A stretch of DNA of 35,621 nucleotides from an uncultured Clostridia bacterium (GCA_946407735.1 CAMJPL010000032.1:1-35621); one strand, 5' to 3'. Counted from the stretch's first letter, positions 6,894-15,623 are shown. The notes: generated from the sequence alone by a model not told the origin. Numbers and translations: made by a program.

Positions 6894-8159
6894 ATGAAAG
6901 ATATCATATACCGTCTTATCGCTGCGTCGCTCGCCTCGCTGTGTATCTTTACGTCGATATCCTGCGACGAGCAGGTGGGAGATTTCGCGTCCCGCGAGAT
7001 AATCACGGCCCCGAACCTGTACGGCGAGACCTATCCCCCGGAGGAGAGGCAGACCGCGCCGCCCGAGACGACTCCGACCGGCGAGACCGTCGCCGTGACC
7101 GAGCCTCCGGCTCCGCCTGTGCCGAAGGACACGAAGGTGTCCTTCCTCGCCTGCGGCGACAACCTTGTCCACTCCAACGTGTACGAGGACGCCTACGCCC
7201 GCGGGAACGGGAAATACGAGTTCATACATATGTATGACGACGTCGCCGACATGATCGCCGCGGCCGACCTCGCGTACGTCAATCAGGAAGGCCCGATGGC
7301 CGGGGCTTCGTACGGCTATTCGGGATATCCCCTTTTCAACGCCCCTCAGGAGATGGGCGACACCCTCGTCGAGCTCGGCTTCGACGTGATAAACGTCGCG
7401 AACAACCATATGCTCGACCAGCGGGAAGCCGGACTGCTCTCGACGATAGAGTTTTTCAAGAGCAGACCGATCACCCTCATCGGGGGCTATCTCAATAAGG
7501 AAGACTATGACGATGTCCGCGTGGTGACGGTAAACGACATAAAAATCGCCTTCCTTTCATACACATACGGCACGAACGGCCTGTATCTGCCGGCCGGAAG
7601 CGAGACGGTCATCCCGCTGCTCGACGAGACCGACATGAAGCGCCAGACGGAAATCGCGAAGGAACGCGCCGACATAGTCATCGCGTCGCTGCACTGGGGC
7701 AACGAGGACTGGTTCGAGCCGTCCGAGTCGCAGCTGTACTATGAAAAGGTGCTCGTCGACTGCGGCGTCGACGTCATCCTCGGCATGCACTCGCACACCC
7801 TGCAGCCGATCAAATGGGACGAGCGGGAAGACGGTCACAAAACCCTCTGCATATACAGCATCGGCAACTTCATCTCGACGATGTTGTACGCGAGGAACAT
7901 GGTCGGAGGCATGCTGACCTTCGACATCGTGAGAAGGAACGGCGAGTATCTGATAGAAAAGCCGCTTCTCTACCCCACCGTCTGCTACTACAACACCTCG
8001 CGCCGCGGGCTTCAGGTCTACCGCATGGAGAACTTCACCGACGCGATGGCGTCTACGCACGGCAGCCAGAGATACGGAGCCTTCGACGTGAGCAGGCTGA
8101 GAAGATACGTCACCGACACGATAAGCGGCGAATTCCTCCCCGACTGGATCAAGGGATGA
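6894..8159 (+). CDS. CapA-family (PgsA-like) surface protein
   Basis: 421 aa, probable lipoprotein or membrane-anchored metallophosphatase-fold protein. A short hydrophobic leader ends at ISC (Cys24), a degenerate lipobox, followed by a Pro/Thr/Glu linker. The CapA domain starts near residue 80 with LACGDNLVH, then NQEGP, NNHMLDQ, SLHWGNE, MHSHTLQP and SIGNF, all expected metal-site or core motifs of PF09587. Relatives take part in poly-gamma-glutamate or capsule assembly, but no other pgs/cap gene is nearby, so a role in wall or capsule processing is inference. The ATG at 6894 is preferred to the GTG at 6885 because GGTG lies upstream of it. Last gene of the operon; a terminator follows at 8190. 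Confidence 0.87.
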   Translation: MKDIIYRLIAASLASLCIFTSISCDEQVGDFASREIITAPNLYGETYPPEERQTAPPETTPTGETVAVTEPPAPPVPKDTKVSFLACGDNLVHSNVYEDAYARGNGKYEFIHMYDDVADMIAAADLAYVNQEGPMAGASYGYSGYPLFNAPQEMGDTLVELGFDVINVANNHMLDQREAGLLSTIEFFKSRPITLIGGYLNKEDYDDVRVVTVNDIKIAFLSYTYGTNGLYLPAGSETVIPLLDETDMKRQTEIAKERADIVIASLHWGNEDWFEPSESQLYYEKVLVDCGVDVILGMHSHTLQPIKWDEREDGHKTLCIYSIGNFISTMLYARNMVGGMLTFDIVRRNGEYLIEKPLLYPTVCYYNTSRRGLQVYRMENFTDAMASTHGSQRYGAFDVSRLRRYVTDTISGEFLPDWIKG

Positions 8160-8189
8160 CGCCGGATGCTGATGCCCAAATGAAACAAC

Positions 8190-8228
8190 GGACAGGGAGC
8201 TTTAAGATCAAAGCTCACTGTCCTTTTC
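8190..8228 (+). terminator. intrinsic terminator of the exported-protein operon
   Basis: A long hairpin (GGACAG-G-GAGCTTT paired with AAAGCTC-A-CTGTCC, one G/A mismatch) followed by TTTT, 30 bases after the CapA stop. Confidence 0.8.
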
Positions 8229-8242
8229 GTATGTTCGATATA

Positions 8243-8280
8243 AAGCAAAACAAAACCTGTCTCACGAACGTGAAACAGGC
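8243..8280 (-). terminator. intrinsic terminator of the tRNA operon
   Basis: On the minus strand, CCTGTTTCAC/GTGAGACAGG (8270-8279 with 8256-8265) with a 4-base loop, then TTTTGTTTT. It is convergent with the terminator at 8190. Confidence 0.85.
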
Positions 8281-8288
8281 TTACATTA

Positions 8289-8364
8289 TGGAGCGGATTA
8301 CGGGATTCGAACCCGCTACCTCGACCTTGGCAAGGTCGCGCTCTACCAAGTGAGCTAAATCCGC
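8289..8364 (-). tRNA. tRNA-Gly (GCC), distal copy
   Basis: 76 nt with encoded CCA. Acceptor GCGGATT pairs with AATCCGC; the anticodon stem GACCT..AGGTC presents GCC; the T-arm GGGTTCGAATCCC is intact. It appears identical to the copy at 8482-8557. Last gene of the operon. Confidence 0.97.
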
Positions 8365-8368
8365 GAAG

Positions 8369-8443
8369 TGGAGGCGCCACCCGGAATCGGACCGGGGAAT
8401 AGAGGTTTTGCAGACCTTTGCCTTACCGCTTGGCTATGGCGCC
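8369..8443 (-). tRNA. tRNA-Cys (GCA)
   Basis: 75 nt with encoded CCA. Acceptor GGCGCCA/TGGCGCC; the anticodon loop CTGCAAA presents GCA; the T-arm CCGGTCCGATTCCGG is intact. It lies four bases upstream of the distal tRNA-Gly. Confidence 0.96.
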
Positions 8444-8481
8444 GTATTTTTGGGGAGAAAAAAGGGGATGCACCGCGATCA

Positions 8482-8557
8482 TGGAGCGGATTACGGGATT
8501 CGAACCCGCTACCTCGACCTTGGCAAGGTCGCGCTCTACCAAGTGAGCTAAATCCGC
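8482..8557 (-). tRNA. tRNA-Gly (GCC), proximal copy
   Basis: 76 nt with encoded CCA, same sequence as the copy at 8289-8364. The two copies flank tRNA-Cys, pointing to a local duplication. Confidence 0.97.
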
Positions 8558-8644
8558 ACGCCTGCGGCAGCACTTGCCGCCGACAGCTGCCATGCGGCAG
8601 TCCGCGATATGCATCCCCGATGGTCTTAACTGATAGGGTCTTTC

Positions 8645-8720
8645 TGGTGCCTCCGATCGGAATTGAACCAATGACACGGGGATTTTCAGTCCCCTGCTCT
8701 ACCAACTGAGCTACAGAGGC
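8645..8720 (-). tRNA. tRNA-Phe (GAA)
   Basis: 76 nt with encoded ACCA end. Acceptor GCCTCTG/CGGAGGC; the anticodon loop CTGAAAA presents GAA; the T-arm TTGGTTCAATTCCGA is present. Confidence 0.96.
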
Positions 8721-8811
8721 ATCTTTGATGAATGCTGTAATCTGTCATAAAGATGACCGGCTGAGGACTGACTATCGACTGTATTCAGTCTTCACCCGGT
8801 CAATCTTTTAT

Positions 8812-8888
8812 TGGCGACCTGAAGGGGACTCGAACCCCTGACCTCTAGCGTGACAGGCTAGCGTTCTAACCAGCTGAACTACCAGGCC
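8812..8888 (-). tRNA. tRNA-Asp (GTC)
   Basis: 77 nt with encoded GCCA end. Acceptor GGCCTGG/TCAGGTC (with G-T pairs); the anticodon stem CTAGC/GCTAG presents GTC; the T-arm AGGGGTTCGAGTCCCCT is intact. Confidence 0.96.
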
Positions 8889-8893
8889 GTAAA

Positions 8894-8969
8894 TGGTGGG
8901 AACAACAGGGCTCGAACCTGTGACCCCCTGCTTGTAAGGCAGGTGCTCTCCCAGCTGAGCTATGCTCCC
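8894..8969 (-). tRNA. tRNA-Val (TAC)
   Basis: 76 nt with encoded ACCA end. Acceptor GGGAGCA/TGTTCCC; the anticodon stem CCTGC/GCAGG presents TAC; the T-arm ACAGGTTCGAGCCCTGT is intact. First gene of the tRNA operon, about 50 bases after the promoter. Confidence 0.96.
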
Positions 8970-9026
8970 GGAGCGTCACCAGCGGGAAATCGGTTCGTTT
9001 TCTTGTCTTTCCCTGCGACGGTTAAT

Positions 9027-9055
9027 ATTATATCACAAACAGCTCCCGATGTCAA
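9027..9055 (-). promoter_or_regulatory. consensus promoter of the tRNA operon
   Basis: Perfect TTGACA (9050-9055), 17-bp spacer, perfect TATAAT (9027-9032) on the minus strand, reading into tRNA-Val. A stable-RNA operon would be expected to have so strong a promoter. Confidence 0.92.
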
Positions 9056-9182
9056 GGGCTTTTTGAAAAATTCATAATTTTTATTTTCGCGGTTTTCCGA
9101 AAAAGCGGGAAAAGACAGGCATAATGCCCGCTTTTTAGCCGCTGGCGGCGGTCCCGTCATCCCATATTTTCCGCCGAACGGC

Positions 9183-9211
9183 TTGAAAAAAGCGGCCAGG
9201 CGTGATATAAT
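9183..9211 (+). promoter_or_regulatory. sigma-A promoter of the PrsW-like gene
   Basis: TTGAAA (9183-9188), 17-bp spacer, TATAAT (9206-9211). The -10 ends two bases before an ATG at 9214, so that ATG would lie upstream of the transcript start and probably is not used. Confidence 0.75.
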
Positions 9212-9234
9212 AGATGCACGAGACAATCACCGGA

Positions 9235-9918
9235 ATGATATCAACCGATATGTTCATGCTTCTGCTGGCGCTGCTCCCCGCGGCCGTTCTTCTGATATAC
9301 ATATACAGAAAGGACACCGTCGAAAAGGAGCCGATCCCTCTTCTTATCAAGCTGTTCCTTTTCGGGGCGGCGAGCGTATTCTTCGCCATGATCGCCGGCT
9401 TTGCCGGGGATTACCTTATCTCCCCGCTGTTTGACGAAAACTCAGTCCTGTGGCTTGCCGTCGACAACTTCATCCTGACGGCGCTGATCGAGGAGGGCGG
9501 CAAATATTTCGTCCTGAAAAAGACCACATGGAATTCGCCTCACTTCAACTTCACCTTCGACGCCGTCGTCTACGCCGTAACAGTCTCGCTAGGCTTCGCC
9601 GCGCTGGAAAACATATTCTACGTCGTCGGCGACACCGTGTCGACCGCGGTGATGCGCGCCCTGCTCTCGGTGCCGGGACACGCGATAGACGGCGTGTTTA
9701 TGGGCTTCTATTACGGCCTCGCGAAGAAGACCGGCATAAAGGGATACCTTACGAAAGCCCTCGTCGTGCCGACGCTCCTTCACGGCTTCTACGACTTTAC
9801 GATATCGCTCGGCTCGGATCTTTCCGTCCTCGTATTTTTCGCCTTCGAGATCGTCATCACGGTCCTCGCCGTGACCAAGGTGAGAAAGCTCTCGAAAAAC
9901 GACACATGGATATACTGA
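9235..9918 (+). CDS. PrsW-family intramembrane glutamic protease
   Basis: About 227 aa with seven or eight hydrophobic segments. Diagnostic motifs are in order: EEGGK (86-90, the EExxK glutamate pair), LGFAALENIFY (FxxxEN), PGHAIDGVFMGFYYG (conserved His) and LLHGFYDF (HxxxD). PrsW relatives cleave membrane anti-sigma factors in stress responses; no sigma/anti-sigma pair is in view, so the substrate is unknown. Start choice is uncertain. The ATG at 9214 overlaps the promoter, so I use 9235, which leaves a leader of only about 17 bases with a weak CCGGA; 9250 is also possible. No ribosome site is strong for any of them. Confidence 0.85.
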   Translation: MISTDMFMLLLALLPAAVLLIYIYRKDTVEKEPIPLLIKLFLFGAASVFFAMIAGFAGDYLISPLFDENSVLWLAVDNFILTALIEEGGKYFVLKKTTWNSPHFNFTFDAVVYAVTVSLGFAALENIFYVVGDTVSTAVMRALLSVPGHAIDGVFMGFYYGLAKKTGIKGYLTKALVVPTLLHGFYDFTISLGSDLSVLVFFAFEIVITVLAVTKVRKLSKNDTWIY

Positions 9919-9946
9919 CGCAGGATCCGCTTCACATAACAGATAA

Positions 9947-9968
9947 GGGACCGCCTTCAGGCGGTCCC
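9947..9968. terminator. hairpin between convergent prsW-like and tmk genes
   Basis: A perfect 9-bp stem GGGACCGCC/GGCGGTCCC with a 4-base loop. The tails are only weakly T-rich (GCTGTCATT on plus, TTATCTGTT on minus), so it may be an inefficient bidirectional terminator. Confidence 0.55.
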
Positions 9969-10047
9969 GCTGTCATTCAATAAAGCTTCAATACTTTACA
10001 TATGCGCAAATTGATTTTACAATTTAAAGACAATTTGATAATTCCTT

Positions 10048-10075
10048 CATGATATAATTATCATGATATAATTAA
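10048..10075. repeat. 14-bp tandem duplication across the tmk stop codon
   Basis: CATGATATAATTA plus T/A occurs twice in direct tandem (10048-10061 and 10062-10075). The right copy encodes the last tmk codons and stop on the minus strand; the left copy is downstream. Each copy contains TATAAT. Confidence 0.8.
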
Positions 10076-10690
10076 TTGAAGGATATGCGAGACGGTGGCC
10101 TTCGCGACCTCTTCCTCGCCCTGCTCGCCGTCTATTATGACGATGTTGTCCTCGCTCATCCTTCTCGATATCGCCTCCCTGTAACAGGCTAGGGTGCGCT
10201 CGAGGCGGTCGCGGCGCTCGTAGTATTCCGTCTTTTCCCCGCGCGAGCCTATCCTTTTGACGGCGGTATCGGCGGAAACCGAATAATACAGCGTCAGATC
10301 CGGCTTTATCATCGAGCTTATCCCGTCGTTCAGCTCCCAGACCCGGTCCATGCCGAACGCCGACGACTGATAGGCGAGGCTCGACAGCCAGAACCGGTCG
10401 CACAGGACGTTCACGCCGCCGGAGAGGGTATCCTCAAGGCCGCCCTTTTTCAGCAGATGATCGAGCCTGTCGGCGGCGAACAGGGCGGCTACCGTCCTTT
10501 CGTCGAAATCATATCCTTCCCTGCCGAACATGAAGGCGCTTATGATCTCCCCTATCCGGCCGGAGGTGGGCTCGCGCTCGCAGGCGTACCTTATGCCTTC
10601 AAAAGACAAAGCCGAAGCCGCCGCGCCGAGGGCCGTCGACTTCCCGCTGCCGTCTATACCTTCAAAAACGATGAATCTGCCGCGACACAT
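10061..10690 (-). CDS. tmk: thymidylate kinase
   Basis: Phosphorylates dTMP to dTDP, cytoplasmic, 209 aa, normal length. The P-loop GIDGSGKST is at 11-19; REPTSGRIGEII supplies the conserved phosphate-binding segment; CDRFWLSSLAYQ is the DRY/F..SSxAYQ thymidine site; PDLTLYYSV is the usual strand before the lid; a lid region with Arg-rich RGEKTEYYERRDRLER follows. The ATG at 10690 is preceded by GGAG eleven bases upstream and sits about 30 bases after a good promoter. Single-gene unit. A tandem duplication covers its 3' end. Confidence 0.93.
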   Translation of the reverse strand: MCRGRFIVFEGIDGSGKSTALGAAASALSFEGIRYACEREPTSGRIGEIISAFMFGREGYDFDERTVAALFAADRLDHLLKKGGLEDTLSGGVNVLCDRFWLSSLAYQSSAFGMDRVWELNDGISSMIKPDLTLYYSVSADTAVKRIGSRGEKTEYYERRDRLERTLACYREAISRRMSEDNIVIIDGEQGEEEVAKATVSHILQLIIS

Positions 10691-10725
10691 ATCAGTATAA
10701 TCTCCGAATAATCCATATTTGCTAT

Positions 10726-10754
10726 ATTATACCACATTTCAGGAAAAAAATCAA
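10726..10754 (-). promoter_or_regulatory. sigma-A promoter of tmk
   Basis: TTGATT (10749-10754), 17-bp spacer, TATAAT (10726-10731) on the minus strand. Confidence 0.75.
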
Positions 10755-10783
10755 ATACAGAAAGTCAGATATTAATTTTTGCG

Positions 10784-13700
10784 ATGCTTCTATCGGAAAA
10801 TCTTCTGAAAAAAATATTGTTCCCGCTGATGCTTACGGCCGCGCTGGCGCTGTTTCTCCTTCCGGTATTCGCCGCCGAGACCGTCATCGTTCCGGGCGCC
10901 GACAGCACGGTATACCTTGCATATGCCGGCAAAATCATAGACAATTTTCACGATATAGGTATGGGATGGACCAACGGCGAGAACATGGACACCGCCACGG
11001 TGGCGGATACTCTCACCATCCCCCCGTACGCGGCATTCTCCGACAGACACTGCCTCGTGTGCCAGACGATCGCGCCTCTTGACGGCGACAGCGATTATAC
11101 CGCGTCGGCGGTCACAAACGGCGATTACTCCATAAGAGGAAGAAGCTACGGCTGCTTCGGATATGTAATCAACCTCCCCGAAACGCTCTCGGACGGTAAA
11201 GAGGCCAAATTCAACGTGACGGTGACCCTGAGCTCACCGAAGGGAGACAAACTTCTCAACAGCCCCGTCACGGGCGGCGCCTGGACAGCGGTGTTCTGCG
11301 ATATATCGTCATGGGACGGCCGCTCCCAGATAACGGGCATAACCTTCGCCGTCAAATGCGTCAGCGCCGAAAAGGCAGAGAACTACGTCTTCGCGATAGA
11401 CGACATCGCCCTGTTCGATTCGGTGTCGGCGGCGCAGTCGATGCGCTGGCTCGTTCCCGCCGGGGACTGGTACCCCTACCCGTCTTCGACGTCGTCATCG
11501 GTGCTGCGCTTCACACCGCCCGGCGAGTCATTCTACATCGAGACCTACAACAGCGTCATACCGGCCAGCGTCACGACATCGACTCCCTATCTCTGCATGA
11601 GGCTCGACAACCGGTGCTCGGCCCAGACGATAAGGATGGAATACGCCGAGGAGAACAGCAGCGTCTATCTGCAGACCTCACAGGCCGAGCAGACGCTTTA
11701 CGACGGCGACCAGACGGTGTACTTCCAGCTCCCGAAGACCGCCTGCTCACGTCTGCGGTTCAGGTTCGACGGCGCCGCCATCTACGGCTCGTCCGGCTAC
11801 ATCGACGTGATATCCATATACCCGACGAACAGCAGCGGCTGCCAGCCGCCCGCGTCGATCGGCGAGATCGTCTCCTGCACGGCAGACAGCTTCGGCAACG
11901 TGACGGTGTCGGGGACGCTCAGCGACTCGTCGGCGCAGGAATACGCCGGGTACGACATCCTCCTGATCGAGAGCGGGACGCTCGAGACGGCGCAGTCGGG
12001 CAGCGTGATCGCGTCGGTCAGGGTCTCCCCGAGATTCACGCTGAGCGGCGCCGGAGGGATCGGCTACGTTGCCGACCGATACACGGCGGTGATAAACTAC
12101 AACAGCGAATATCTGCCGATAGGCAGCTCATATCTTTCGAATCCCGAGGACGCCTGCGACTCCCCGGGGAGCTATACCGACATCTTCTCGTCGGATGAAA
12201 AGGGCATCCTTAAGGGCGTCTCGGCTGAGACCGCCTCTCAGGCCGCCGCGAATTCGGGCTACGTGTATTTCGACGGAGCAGCCGCCGTTGTGATCCCGGT
12301 AAGGATAGAACGTCTTTTCTCAATGAAAATGACATCGATCGGTTACACTCACAACGGAACAATTTCATACTTTGATCCGTCATATGTCCAGCAGATAGAC
12401 AACGCGGTCTCCGCCTACCGCGACAGCGGGGCGGCGGTGTGGCTTCGCCTCACCGTCTCGAAGACGAAGGACAATCAGCTCAGCGCCCTTCTCTGCTCGC
12501 CGCTGTCGCTTTCCACCTCCGGCTATTCCGCCTTCAACACCGACACATACGACGGACTCAGCCTTTATCAGACGATATTCAGCTTCATCGCCGAGCGGTG
12601 GTCAAAGAACAGCTCATCGCCGGTGTCCGGCTACATCATCGGCAGCCGGGTGAACGATTCGTTCGGAAACTGGCATCTCGGCAGCATCACGCTCGACGAC
12701 TTCACAAAATCCTACTCGTCAGCCGTAAGGCAGGCGTATCTCGCCATGAGGGCCGCCGCCGGAGACGTCGGGATAGCGATCTCGGTCGACGGCAGATTCG
12801 AGGACGGATATCCGTCAGACATCCCCTTACGCTTCCCGGCGCAGAAATTCATCTCGGCCTTCAGCAGGATGATCTCGTCCGAGGGCGATTTCGAATGGAT
12901 GATCGAGCTGTCGCTCGACGCCGATCAGCTTACGGCCGATTCGCTTCAGAGCACGGCGAAAAAGAGCTCGTCCGGCGACAGGATAGAGATATCGGCTGAC
13001 AATTACGAGCTGATGGACGATCTGCTCAAAAGAGCGCCTATGATGTTCCGCACGTCCGGCGTGAGCACGTCCGCGTCAGGCGCGTCCGACATAAGCCGGT
13101 CAGACGCCGGCTCCGCTGACGAAAGCGCTGCGGAAAAGACGGTATCGGACAAATCGTCGTACAAGAGAAGCGTGATGATAAGCGTCGCGGCGGGCGTGAA
13201 AGAGCAGGACTACGTCTATTCCTTCTACAAGCTCTCGACGCCATCATGCGACTCGGCGAAGCTCATCGTGATACCTGGCTCCGCCGCCGCCGAGTTCAGA
13301 TCGGTATTCAACGGCATCGACACCCCCGATACGCTCGATTATTCGCAGAATTCGCTCGAATCGCTCGGCGCGTCGGGATGGTCGGAGCTGATATCCGATT
13401 TCGACTCGTCAAAGGTAAAGAGCCGCAGCTTCGCGAGCCTGAGTTTCGCGTCCGTCATGCCGGAGAAGATAAAAGGCAGCTATCTTCTGAACGGCTTCGA
13501 CACATCGGACCATGCCGACACGGTAAAGCCGGGTCCCGGCTGCACCGACGTCGAGATAAGACAGTCGTTCTCGAACCGCACCGGCCTCATAATGGCCAAC
13601 CTCTCGATCTCGGACAAAAGGGTGAACGGCGGGATATACTACAAATTCGGCAGACCGCTCGATCTGTCCCAGTCCCCGATACTGACGCTCGACTGCACCG

Positions 13701-14158
13701 TCGTGTCGCTGCCGGAAAACACCGATCAGGCCCAGATGACGATAATGTTCGTCTCCGGCCGCTCGGCGGTGTCCGTCTCGGGACAGATATCCGAGAACGG
13801 CTGGCAGCGGGCGATATGCGATCTCACCGGCCTCGGCGATTCGATAAGATCTGTCGACGGGATCCGGATTTGGCTGTCGTCGTACGACGATAAGCCCCTC
13901 GGCACGCCCTCGGTCATCATCGACAGCCTCACCGTCTGGTCGCAGTCGTACGACGACAGCGAGCTGTCCGACTATTTCCAGAAGCAGTATTCGGCTTCTG
14001 ACGCCCTGAGCCGCCCGATCCCGAGGCGGATGCTCCTTATCCCTGCCGCGCTGATCGTCATATGCCTCATCGCCATCGGCTGGCGCGCGGCGTCGAGAAA
14101 CGGCATCCTCAGCGGACAGACGAAAAAGACCGACATAAGCGACTGGAAGTATGACTGA
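10784..14158 (+). CDS. very large exported, membrane-anchored protein with a possible TIM-barrel (DUF5722-like) core
   Basis: 1124 aa. Signal peptide ends near FAAE (about 30). Residues 30-210 and about 900-1070 look like beta-sandwich carbohydrate-binding-type modules (each ends in an IDDIALF / IDSLTVW strand). Between them, GGAAVVIPVRI-like, IGYTHNGTISYFDPSYVQQID and GYIIGSRVNDSFGNWH segments recall the DUF5722 glycoside-hydrolase-like barrel, but the acidic residue expected in the last motif is replaced by R-V-N, so it may not be catalytic. A Ser-rich stretch (about 750-800) and a C-terminal membrane helix (about 1083-1102) with a basic tail complete it. No clear ribosome site precedes the ATG. 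Family call is tentative; export and anchoring are clear. Confidence 0.7.
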   Translation: MLLSENLLKKILFPLMLTAALALFLLPVFAAETVIVPGADSTVYLAYAGKIIDNFHDIGMGWTNGENMDTATVADTLTIPPYAAFSDRHCLVCQTIAPLDGDSDYTASAVTNGDYSIRGRSYGCFGYVINLPETLSDGKEAKFNVTVTLSSPKGDKLLNSPVTGGAWTAVFCDISSWDGRSQITGITFAVKCVSAEKAENYVFAIDDIALFDSVSAAQSMRWLVPAGDWYPYPSSTSSSVLRFTPPGESFYIETYNSVIPASVTTSTPYLCMRLDNRCSAQTIRMEYAEENSSVYLQTSQAEQTLYDGDQTVYFQLPKTACSRLRFRFDGAAIYGSSGYIDVISIYPTNSSGCQPPASIGEIVSCTADSFGNVTVSGTLSDSSAQEYAGYDILLIESGTLETAQSGSVIASVRVSPRFTLSGAGGIGYVADRYTAVINYNSEYLPIGSSYLSNPEDACDSPGSYTDIFSSDEKGILKGVSAETASQAAANSGYVYFDGAAAVVIPVRIERLFSMKMTSIGYTHNGTISYFDPSYVQQIDNAVSAYRDSGAAVWLRLTVSKTKDNQLSALLCSPLSLSTSGYSAFNTDTYDGLSLYQTIFSFIAERWSKNSSSPVSGYIIGSRVNDSFGNWHLGSITLDDFTKSYSSAVRQAYLAMRAAAGDVGIAISVDGRFEDGYPSDIPLRFPAQKFISAFSRMISSEGDFEWMIELSLDADQLTADSLQSTAKKSSSGDRIEISADNYELMDDLLKRAPMMFRTSGVSTSASGASDISRSDAGSADESAAEKTVSDKSSYKRSVMISVAAGVKEQDYVYSFYKLSTPSCDSAKLIVIPGSAAAEFRSVFNGIDTPDTLDYSQNSLESLGASGWSELISDFDSSKVKSRSFASLSFASVMPEKIKGSYLLNGFDTSDHADTVKPGPGCTDVEIRQSFSNRTGLIMANLSISDKRVNGGIYYKFGRPLDLSQSPILTLDCTVVSLPENTDQAQMTIMFVSGRSAVSVSGQISENGWQRAICDLTGLGDSIRSVDGIRIWLSSYDDKPLGTPSVIIDSLTVWSQSYDDSELSDYFQKQYSASDALSRPIPRRMLLIPAALIVICLIAIGWRAASRNGILSGQTKKTDISDWKYD

Positions 14159-14219
14159 AACGAACGACAAGCATATACTTCACATATTTAACGGAACACA
14201 GAAAGGACGGCTGGTATAA

Positions 14220-15623
14220 GTGACAAGACTTTCAAGACGCGTACATTCCGTCATCCTGTCGGCGCTTATCTTCTGCGCCGTCTTTTCGGGCATATCGCTG
14301 CCCGCGTCGGCGGAGACGGCGAAGCTGTCCGGGAACTTCACATATATCCATAACGACACCGGCCTCACGATAGTGAAGGTCAAGGCCGTCGAGACCGTCG
14401 AGATTCCTTCCGACATCGACGGCGAGACGGTCACCGCCGTTCAGTCCGACGCCTTCAAGCAGACCGGAGCCGTAAACATCGTCATCCCCGCGACGGTGAC
14501 CGATCTCGGCGACGGGAATGTGAAATCACCTAATTCCCTCTTCTCGTCGAGCGTCGAGTCGATCACGGTGGATCAGGGAAATCCCGTCTACTCATCGTCC
14601 GACGGCGCGCTTTTCCGCGATTCGGCGTCGACTCTCGTCTTCTGGCCGCGCGCTAAGAGCGGCAGCGCGATACAGATCCCCGAAACGATAACCCGCGTCG
14701 CACCGTACGCCTTCGCCGGAAATAAGAACATCACGTCCGTCACCTTCGTCGGTCAGAACACCGAGATATCGGACGGCGCCTTCTACGGCTGCTCCGGCCT
14801 TGAGACTATCGCCTTCCCCGCCGCGCTCACGACCATCGGCGAGCAGGCGTTCAAGAACTGCACCTCGCTCACGGCGGTGACCCTTCCGTCGACTGTGACG
14901 CAGATCGGGAGCCAGGCGTTTTCCGGCTGCAGCCGACTTACAACCATCAGCTCGGCCGCGGCGCTGAGCGACGACGCTCTCGCGGCCCTCTCGGGATCGT
15001 CGAAGACCCTCACGGTTTATCTGCCGGACGGAAGAGTGTATAAAAGCGACTCGAAGGGAGCGCTCAGCCTCTCGTCGGCGGCTCCCGTGATGCCGGCATA
15101 CGAGGAGACGACCGCCGTAACGACGGCCGCCGAGATCACGACTCCGCCCGCCGAATCGACGACCGAGGAGGAAACGACGACCGAGGAGACCAGCGCCGAC
15201 ACCACCGAGGACGTGACGGTCACGATAGCGCCGCCAGACCCGGTAGTCGACCCTTCGATAGGCGTCGAGCAGACCGAAAGCCCGAACTTTGAGGAAACGA
15301 CCGAAAAGGAGCCGGTGACCGAACGCACGACCGAATCGGAAAGCGAGCCGGCCGCCGTCGTCAGCGAGACCGAAACCGGTCCCGACGGCAGTCAGCCCTA
15401 TGAGACCGTTTACTTTGTCGAGCCGAAGCCGACCGTCTTCGAGCGCATCTCGGCCGATCTCACCCTCGTCTGGATCCTCGGCGGAGTTGCGGTAGCCTGC
15501 GCCGTAGCTGCCGCCGTCTACCTTCTCGTGACCAAGATCAGAGCCACCGGATATGTTCGTCCGCGGCAGGCGCGAAAGAAAATCGAAGACGGCGAGAGGC
15601 ACAGCAAGTATTACGACAGGTAA
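14220..15623 (+). CDS. BspA-like leucine-rich-repeat surface protein
   Basis: 467 aa starting at GTG (AAAGGACG about 12 bases upstream). Signal peptide 1-31. Residues about 45-260 carry LRR_5-type repeats (e.g. IPETITRVAPYAFAGNKNI, IGEQAFKNCTSLTAVTLP, IGSQAFSGCSRLTTI). A Thr/Glu-rich wall-spanning linker (about 295-400) leads to a membrane helix (about 413-437) and a basic cytoplasmic tail (RQARKKIEDGERHSKYYDR). Such proteins usually mediate adhesion or binding of extracellular polymers. It lies 61 bases after the 1124-aa protein with the same export-plus-C-terminal-anchor layout and ends at a terminator, so the two probably form one surface operon. Confidence 0.85.
   Translation: MTRLSRRVHSVILSALIFCAVFSGISLPASAETAKLSGNFTYIHNDTGLTIVKVKAVETVEIPSDIDGETVTAVQSDAFKQTGAVNIVIPATVTDLGDGNVKSPNSLFSSSVESITVDQGNPVYSSSDGALFRDSASTLVFWPRAKSGSAIQIPETITRVAPYAFAGNKNITSVTFVGQNTEISDGAFYGCSGLETIAFPAALTTIGEQAFKNCTSLTAVTLPSTVTQIGSQAFSGCSRLTTISSAAALSDDALAALSGSSKTLTVYLPDGRVYKSDSKGALSLSSAAPVMPAYEETTAVTTAAEITTPPAESTTEEETTTEETSADTTEDVTVTIAPPDPVVDPSIGVEQTESPNFEETTEKEPVTERTTESESEPAAVVSETETGPDGSQPYETVYFVEPKPTVFERISADLTLVWILGGVAVACAVAAAVYLLVTKIRATGYVRPRQARKKIEDGERHSKYYDR

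Noticed and set aside
8355..8709. Open frames of about 115 aa across the tRNA cluster
   Set aside because: They are translations of tRNA genes and spacers, a well-known source of false proteins.
10048..10075. Tandem promoters from the duplicated TATAAT
   Set aside because: No -35 elements at suitable spacing on either strand.
14592..15602. 336-aa open frame on the minus strand
   Set aside because: Antisense to the LRR protein; Arg/Gly-rich shadow with no domain.
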